Assembly (NCBI GenBank): GCA_964522665.1
Contig: CAZFVY010000068.1
Coordinates: 1 to 39,063, forward strand
DNA from: CAZFVY01 sp964522665
Lineage (GTDB): Bacteria; Verrucomicrobiota; Verrucomicrobiia; Limisphaerales; CAZFVY01
Length of the DNA: 39,063 nucleotides
Direction of reading: 5' to 3'
The position numbers and the translations under genes are program-made. Numbering within the stretch: position 1 is the first letter of the stretch; each line of letters opens with the position of its first letter. The notes beneath the pieces are model-generated. The model was not told the origin of the DNA. It was given only the letters and a program-made list of their open reading frames with translations, and made no database searches. This document shows positions 27,901-36,900 of this stretch, piece by piece.

Positions 27901-30900
27901 AGACGCCGCCATTCACGCCGGCGTCAACCAATCCGCCGTCAAGCGAAGCGCCGGCGAAGATGGCGCCGGTCAATGAGAGCGCCGGCAGCGATTTTCCGGC
28001 GGCATCGGTGGTGATGATGTAAAAGCCGTCGAGCAGGTCCGTGACGTTCTTGCTCGGATCGGAGATGTATTTCTGGATGCCGAACGTGTCGTAACCGAAG
28101 CCGAGGTTGATGTCCGCCTCGATGCTGCCGCCGAGTTGCACGGCGAGCGGCGGAAACAGCGGGAACGTCTGCATGTAGGTGAACTGAAACTGGAACTCCG
28201 GCATGCGCCATTCGACCAGCGTCACCGGCTTCCCGATGAACAGGTTGAAGAGCATGGAGGGGTGATCGAAGACGGGGATCGAGAAGTTGTCCAGGCTCTT
28301 GAGATCACCGGCGAATCCGGCGGACTCGCTCTGGAAACTGGAGGCGGGCGCGGCGCTGATGGCGGCGCTCAAGTCGATGCTGCTCAGGTTGCTGAGCGGT
28401 TGAATTGTCTGCAGGACGCCGCCGCCGTCATAAGTCAGGCTGAACGAGCCGAAGGGAATCATGATATCGCTCCCCTGCTCCAGACCCTGAAGATCATCCA
28501 CGAGCGTAATCACCTGGGCCAGATTCGTGATGAAGCGCTCCGTCGAAGGAGAAATAAACCCGAAGGTTTGCGCCAGTGACAGCATGGTGACGGGCTGGCC
28601 CGCGAGATCCGAGAGGATCGGCAGGGGCGCCGTCACCAGATCGATGATCGGCTGAATCGGCTCAGTAACCTGTTGAACCTCATGCAGGATGGATCCCAGC
28701 GAACCCGAAAGGAAGCTGCCCAAGTCCAGCGCGACATGGTCGAAGTAGATTTGGGGCGAGCCGGCCCCGTTGACGAGGTCGAAATGCCATGTGAGATGAA
28801 AATCGGCGTCCACGCTGGGAAAAGAACTGTCGCCGCCAAAGCTGGCAACCACGTGGAGATTGATGTTCGCGTCCGCCGAAAGCTCCGCGTGCAGGATGTC
28901 GGACGCGGTGGTTCCCGCCGAGCTGAGTTCGGCAAACGTGAGCTTCCCGTCGTTGTTCGGATCCGTCAGGAACACCTCGAATTGTCCCAAAAAACTGCTG
29001 GCGTCCGGGCCGGAGAAATCGGTGAGGTCGAGTTGCAGGAAGGCGAGCTGGCCAGTGGCGTGGAATCCGGGAATGGCCACCATGAAATATATCTGCAACT
29101 CCGGCACGGTGGCCGAGGTATTGAAATAGAAGCCATCGGTCAGATTGACCCCGAAACCAAACCGCAGATCGAAGCCGACCGAAACCTGCACATTGCCGCC
29201 CGCGCTCAGGCCGAAACCGGGAACGCCAATGTCGAAATTTATCGGGTTGGCCGAGGTATCAACCAAGGAGATGACCTTCTTCAAGCGCAGGTTGGCCGTC
29301 AGGCCAGTGTTACAGTCGAACACCACGTCGAGCTGGCTCGCGCCCTGAGAAACATTGAGGGGAGCGCCGGTGGCCGGATCGACGAGAATGTCCAAGCCGC
29401 CCGGCCCGAGGGTAGTCCAGAATGCCTGCTTGATGTCGTTTTGGATGACGGTGGGCAAATCGCCCGCGTTCTGGACCTGGCTGATTAATTCGGCGAGCAA
29501 GCCAGTCCGGAAATCCTGGATGAAATCGGCCGCCTTGGCCAAACCGTCGCCAATAAGCGGGAGACGGGTGTTCAGGACAATCTGATCCAGGCCGTCCTGG
29601 ATGGAACCGAGCAGCTTGTCCAACCCTTCCAAGAGCGGGCCGGACGCGCTGGTGATAAGATCGCAGAAATCCAAATTGTTGAACAGCGCGCCGAAATCCG
29701 GCGTGCTTACATAGACGGGGCTGACGCCCACCATGCCGCTAAGGGCCGGGAGGCCGGTGGTGGCATCGTTGGCCAAGGAACCGGCGGTAAAGTTGTCGCC
29801 CGCGCCGGTATGGCCGGCGTCGGGGAATTTGGCGTTAATCGCTGCCACCACCTGCTGCGCCGTGGTGACATTACTGACGATTTCGATGGTCAGTATTCCG
29901 TCCGCGGTGCGTTTTCCATTCGTAACGACCGGGTTCTGCCAGGCGACAATCGGAACGCCATAGGTGACTGAATTTGGATTGTTATTTGAGTTAGCCGGGT
30001 CCGCTTGGGCATAGTCCACCAGGTTCACCGTAAAATTGTCGTACGTGGAGTTAAACGGTTCAGTCGAGCTTCCGTAGGTCGCGGAATCCGATGGCTCGAG
30101 AATGTAGAGGTCGTTCGACGGCCCCGGCAGGTGGAGTTGAGCCGTGTCGCCCATCGCCTTAAATGTGCTGGTGAGGATTCCCGTATTCGTGTTCGCGCTG
30201 CCGGTGATGACGTTTACCAATTCACGTTGCAGGTCCGGGATGTCCACCACCAAGGCGTTGTCGGGAAAACCAGCGGGGTTGAGGAGGGCATCGCCCAATG
30301 GCGTGCTGGCGAACGGCGCGAAGATGGGCAACACGGCGCTCACCCCGCCTTGCAGGCGCAGATCAATGACTTCCGGTTTGAGCAAATCATCGAAGTAATG
30401 GCGTCCGTAACCATTCGTGTCGCGCAGGCCAAGAAGGAATGTCGCTCCGTTATCGGGGGTTGGAATACTGTTCTCATCCGTGACGGGATTGCCGTCGCCG
30501 TCCAGCGTGACGATGCCGCCGCGGATAAAGATTCCAGCCACGGAGCCAAGCGAGGCTTCAAAGTTGAGATTCGTGGCCCGCACCGTGGCGCTGAGCGACG
30601 CGCCCGTGGTGTCGTAGAAGAAGGGGCGGATCTTGAGCGGGTTGGTGAGGTCGAGGCCAAAATCCACCGTGACCGTGGCGCTGGCCGTCACGTTCAGATT
30701 GCCGGAGCCTTGCACCACGATCAAAGTCGTGGCGAGTTTGAGAAAGGCTTGGACCGCGGGACTGGTGTCGCCCAACTCATCGACCAACTGGTTCAGGTCA
30801 AGTTGGAAGGGCAAATTGTCATTCGCGTACGACGCCGAGTAGGACAGGTGGAATTTCAACGCCACGGTCGTGACCTGGCCACTGCCATCGTCGCCGTTTG

Positions 30901-33900
30901 AGGGGCTGTCCCGAAACCCAGCTTCGGCCGAGGGAGGAACGCTGGTCGGCGACGGCATCAAGACGACCCACGGCATCGCGATCGGATCGAGCGCGTGCGC
31001 ATGGTTGATGACGTTCATGATCGTCGCCGCCGAAGTCATTTCCGACGCGATTTCGATCGTCAGCGTTTTGTTCAGGGGATCCCAGACCGCCCGGGCGTCA
31101 TCGGAGCTTATGGTCGAGACCCCGATGATCCGGACGTACGAGCCGTTGAGCGCCGCCGAGCCGGCGGGATTGTTGAAGCTGACCGGCAGCGTGCCGCTGA
31201 GCACGAAGTTGTTGTTGTCCCCGACCGGCATGATCAAGGCGCTTGAGGGGTTCGACGTACTCCCGTCCCGGGTCACAAGTGAGGAGACGTAGATCGGGCC
31301 ATGTCCCGTATTGATGGGCGCGATAACGGTGTTGAGAGTGTTGGTAACGAGGTTGAGTTCATCGGCGACGGTAGTGGCCACCGTCGCCTTCCAAGGGACG
31401 GCGGAGGAGCCGGTCAAGACCGACAAAATGTCCGCGGGCGTCGTGTATCCGCTATGGATATTGATGGTCAGAAGTTTTTCATTCGCGTCCCAGGCCACCA
31501 GGACGCCGGCGCCAAGGACCGCCGGGTTGTCCACGACACGGATGACGGCGTTATTCGCCGCCGCGCCCGGGGTTGTGCTGGTGATTACGAACGCGTTGTC
31601 GTCGCCCACGGGATTGATCGTCGCGCTCGCCGCCACCGGCGCGGCGCTCAAAGTTTGATCGGCGCCACCCGAAGTCGTCGCGGACAAGCCGAGCAGCCCA
31701 CCATCGTCCAATGTGATCGAGAACACCGCCGGATCGAGGTGAAACTCGGTTTCAATCGCGTGCTGGAGCGCGATGATGGCATCCTGCAGCGAGGCGGGTC
31801 CGGTTACCGTGGCGGCGGTAATGAACGCGGTGAATTTGGCGGCGTATTGAACCATTTGGTCAACGCTGAGGCCAACGAACGGCAGCGGCTGGTTGAGAAA
31901 CGAAAACGCGCTGAGCTGGCTAAGGTTGCTGGCGACGGCTTGCAGCGCCTGAACGATCTGCGCGAAGCTCAAATCGCTGAGGTTCTCTAGCTCGCCCAGA
32001 CTCGGGAAGGTGACGAACAAGCCCTCGTTGTTTGCGTTGAGATCGTACGGGGCGGAATTGTAAGCCAGATTCGTTATATCTGGAATCCAAAGGGTGACCT
32101 GTGGGTTCTGAAGCGGGATCGGGAAGCCCAGCCCCGTGGCCTGGATGTTGTTCAACTGAGCCAGGAAACTGCCCGTCAGAGTTGGCCCGTCGATCATGCT
32201 GGCGAGGCCGCCCGCGCCCAGCCCGTTCATCAGGTCCGAGAGGTAAAAGCGGGTGGCGCCGGTCGTTTGATTCACCAGGGAGACGCTCAAACTGACGGGA
32301 TTCAGGGTGACGCCGTCGGCCTCATACGTCCCGACCACGCCACCGCTGGTAGAAACGTTTACAAAGCCAAATTCAAGGGAGCCGGCGATCGGCGCGGAGG
32401 TGGCCACGGCGACCGAGCCGGTCAGTTGGGCGTTATCAATGAACAAGCCCTTGATGGGAGAGTCGGCCACGGCCGCGACGGTGACTAAATGCGTGACCGG
32501 GTCCACGGCGACCTTGCCGCTGAAACCCAATTCGGTAATGAACGGATCGGAGCTAAGCGCGGTCAGTTTAACCTCGTTGACGATGCCGAGATAGGCTGGC
32601 TTGGCGGCGATGGCGACGCCGGCGCCGGCTTTGGTCGCGACGAGCAACTGGTCGTACGAAACGGGACCGCTCAGGGCGAGTCCAGTATAAACCTTGGTTG
32701 CGAGAAGCGCGTTTATCTCTCCGACCAGTTGATCGACGCTGGTGTTATTAGCGGTGGCCGATTGCGGGAGGGTGAATGAGGTGCCGGTGGCGTCTCCGTC
32801 AAGGTAAACGCTGAAGGTGGACGCGGCGCTGAGCCGGCCGGTGGAAGGCGCCGGGACGGCCGCACTCGAGAGAATCGTGGGCACGGCGCTGGCGCTCAAA
32901 TCAAAGCCCAGCGTGAGACTCAAGCCCGCGTAGGCGGAAAGATCCAGTGAGCCACTCAAGGATGCGTTGGCAATCGGGCCGGCGCTCTGACTGAAGTTGA
33001 AGGCTCGTGACAGCGTGGTACTGGCGATTTCGCTCGGGTAAGCGTCTTCCAACAGCAATCGATTGAATTGGACCAAGAGCGGCCCGGAGGGGGGCGAAGT
33101 CTGTTCGAGGAGGGCGGAGGTTAAGGCCGACAAGGCAATGGACCCGAAGCGGGTGGCATCGTAAACCGAAGAGCCTTGTTCGAGAACCAAGTTAAGCCCC
33201 TGTTCCAAAGCCGACTCCTGCGCCGCCCCAGTCGAGTTGATCAGGGTAGCTTGGGTGGCGCTCGAGAACTTGCTCCAGAGATAGGCCGAGACTGGGTCCT
33301 GACCGGTATGGGGCAATAGCGCCGTGACCAGACCGGCAAGGTCGGTGAAACTGGAATCGGAAAAGAGTTCGGAATTGAGGTCGAGCGTGAAGGTGTAAAG
33401 CTGTTGCGCCGGGCTGTAGGTCACGTTCGCGCCAAGCAAGTTTCCGAGCGCCGCAAAAAAACCCGCGGTCGAGTACCGTCCCGCCAGAATAGCCATGTCG
33501 GAACCGCCGGCGGCCACGCTGTAACCAATCCCCGTCATCGCCGCGTCCGCCGCCACCAGGCTGAGCGTCGTGCCTTGGGCGATTTCGGTCGGGGTGAGCG
33601 CAATGACCAGAACCCCGTCCTTATTCGCTCGGGCCACGACGCGGCCACCAATCGAGGCGTTGGCGAAGGCGCCATTGATGAGGTTTACCAGCGAATTGAA
33701 GTCGGTGTAGGCGCCATTGAGCGTGACGACCACCGGGGCGTCGTTCCCCAAAACGATTTGGAACTTCACCTGATTCAGGCTGACGTTCACTCCGGTCAGC
33801 GCGGAAGTGACGGTCGCGGACGGCAATTCCACGCTGACCATCTGACTGTAAATGTCGTTAATAAAGACTTGCGACCAATTCAGGGCCTGGCCCACGGTTT

Positions 33901-36900
33901 CGCCGCCGGTGAAGGGAATGGCGGTATTGAACAAGCTGGAATTACCGAAAGACTTCATCCAGGCGCCCAACTGCTGGAGCAGGACGGCGAATTGGGACGC
34001 GTCCGGGTCCAACAGGTTTCCGAGGAACGATTGGAGACCCGAGGCATCCACCCCGGCCGACGTGATGGCCACGAGGAGCGAATTGTCGCTCTGGCGTCGG
34101 AAATCAAGCTCGACCAAGTTGCCGCCACCGTCGGTGACTTCGTCCACGTTGAAGCTGAAGGGCAAAGCCGCAGTACCAATATGCAGGTAGCCTTGGACCG
34201 ACACGCGAAAGGACGGCGCGGCATCAACATTGATCGCGTAACTGCCCAAGGCCGTCGCGACGGTGGCGCTGACGGCGGAGCCGGTCGTATTGAGCTTAAG
34301 GACGATGGTTCCGCTGATGCCCACGAGGCCCGTTTGGAATTGGAGGTCCGCCTGCCCCACTATCCCAGCGCCGCCGATGATAAAGGCGCCCGTCTGGGCG
34401 GTTCCCTCATCAAACGAGGCGACCGACGTCGCGCCGATGGTCAGGTTAAAGTGGAGGCCACTCACGCCGACGTTCATCACCTGGCTGGCGCCCGTGCCGG
34501 ACAGTTCGAACTCGAAGTCGCCGCCCAAGGTCAGCGGGTCGGCCAAAACAAGGTTGGCCGCGCCCGTGATCGCCAGATAGTTGTGGTACTGCGGGCCGGT
34601 GAATTGGATGGTCACTTGGTCGGTCGCATTGTTGGAGAGGCTGACGGAAACCGGGCCGACGTCCGCGCCGGTGTTGTTAAACCGCAGTTTCAAGTTCGTG
34701 GCCGAAACGCCGATGTTGGCCACCCCACCCAAGGTAACAGCGCCGACCGTGACCTCGCCGGCGCACCCGGCGGCGGTGATGACGAAAGCCCCCGTGCCGC
34801 CCGTTACTGACAATGTGACGCCCGCCCCGCCGAGGATCGCGGTCAATCCCGACACGCCCACCGTCACGTACCCTGAACCGGTGGCGGGTTGGACCAGCGA
34901 CAAGGCCAGGACCGCGCTCAGCGATTCGGTGGGGCCGTTCGTGCTGATTGCAACTGAAAAACCCACCGATCCCGTGGTACTGAATGTGCTGAACACGCCC
35001 GCGGCCAGATTCAACGTCATCGGCGCGCCCCCAACGTTGACCGTTTGATTTACCGCCTGGGTGGTGTCGTTGAACGACCAATTGAACGGTTGCGACAACG
35101 TGGTTCCGTGGGCGTTGATCGTCAGCGTCAGTTGCGCTTGGCCGGCGATGCCCGCGTCGTCGATGAGGAAGGCGCCGGTCCCATTGGTTGCGCTGACGAT
35201 GCCGTCGAAGTTGAAGCCGACGCCGGTCGCCGTAACCGTCAACAACTGGGTTCCGTCGAGGCTATTCTGCTGCTCGAAGACAAAGTTGCCCGTAATCGTC
35301 AGCCCCAGGAAGGTCAGCGTCACACCGGCGCCAGTCACCTTCAGATACGGACCGGCGGCCAAGTTGATCGTCACCGGCAAGCCGGCGACGGTTACCGTTT
35401 CGTTGACCGCGACGCTGGTGGTGTTGATGGCGAGGCTAAACGCACCGCTCAGGCCGAGTTCGGGCGTGGGACCACCGACCGCCACCGTCACGCTGGCGCT
35501 CCCGGCGACGCCGGCGGAGGAGATGATGAACGCGGCCGAACCGCTAGTGATCTGAAGGACGTTGTTGAAGTTCGAGCCGAGATTGAAGCTCACGTTCGCG
35601 GCCGCCACCGTCAGAATCTGGAGCGAGCTATGATTGGGGTCGGGTTGACTCGCGAAAACAAAATCGCCGTTCAGGACGACCCCAAGCATCGTCAGTTGCG
35701 CATGAGTCGTAGAGGTGGCCCCCAGGGCGACGACCTCGAGGTACGGACCAACGGCAAGCGCGGGTATGGTGATCGAAACTCCGTTGACGGCGACGGTCTC
35801 CGGCCCAAAGGCGGCGCTGGTCGTGTTGAGCGTGACGGAAAACGCGCCGCTCAGGTTGAGGCCCGGGACGGTGAGGCTCGCGCTCGCGGTGGACGTTCCG
35901 GCGATGCCGGCCGAGGTAATCACGAACGCGCCGGCGCCATTGCTCACCGTAAGCAAGCCGCCGCCCAGGCTGAAACTCAAGTTCGTGGCCGCCACCGTCA
36001 GAATCCGGGCCGACGTGTTGTTAGGGTCGGGCTGGCTCTCAAGGTCAAAATCGCCGCTCAACGACCCACTCGCGCCGGGCGTTGTGAGGGTCAATTGCGC
36101 GTGTGTTCCGGCGGTCACGCCCGTGGCGCTGACCTCGAGTTTCGGACCCGCGGCAACGTCCGGGATCGTCACGGAAGAGCCGTTCACGCTGACCGTCTCC
36201 GAGACGAAGGCGGCGCTGGCGGTGTTGAGGGTCACGGTGAAGGCGCCGGTGACGCTCAGGCGCTGCACGTTCAAACTCGCGTTGGCGGTGGCGGTTCCCG
36301 CGAGGCCGTCGGAATTGATCACGAACGCGCCGGACCCATTGTTCACCACGAGCAAGCCGCCCAGGCTGAAGCCCACGTTCGCACCGGCCACCGTCACGAT
36401 TTCGCCGGAAGGGTTGTTCGGGTCAATCTGGCTCGCGAATAGAAAGTTGCCGCTGAGGGTGACGCCGAGCGCGGTAAATGCCGTCGTCCCGCCGGCGGAG
36501 CTGACCTGAAAATAGTTGCCGGCCGTTTCCTGGATCGATTGGGAAACGCCGTTGACGATCACCGTCTGATTCACCGCGCCGCCCGTGGTGTTGATCTGAA
36601 CATCGATGGTCCCGCTCAGGCTCAAGGCCGAATTCAACGCCGGGTCAAACGTCACGTTGACGGCCCCACCACCCGCGAACCCGGCCGACGAAAGCAAAAA
36701 GGCCGCCGAACCACCGGTCGCCGTCAGCAGACCGCCGCCCAATTCGCAAGAAACGTTGGACGCCGCCACCACGATCTGACCGGCCTGGTCTTGATAGACA
36801 AAATCGCCGCTCAGGGCGCTCGCTTGAACACCCAACGTCACCGTCCCACTCGCCTGAATTACCGGTCCGCTGAAGTTCAACACGACGCCGCCACTTGGCA

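Noticed and set aside
25478..27976. Long + strand frame (832 codons) opposite the giant gene
   Set aside because: Antisense shadow of the RTX and SdrD_B coding region; product rich in Arg, Gly, His and Val with no domain, while the - strand shows clear domains throughout.
33404..36442. + strand frames of 465-468 codons opposite the giant gene
   Set aside because: Shadows of the tandem beta repeats; apparent repeats in their products merely mirror those of the real strand.
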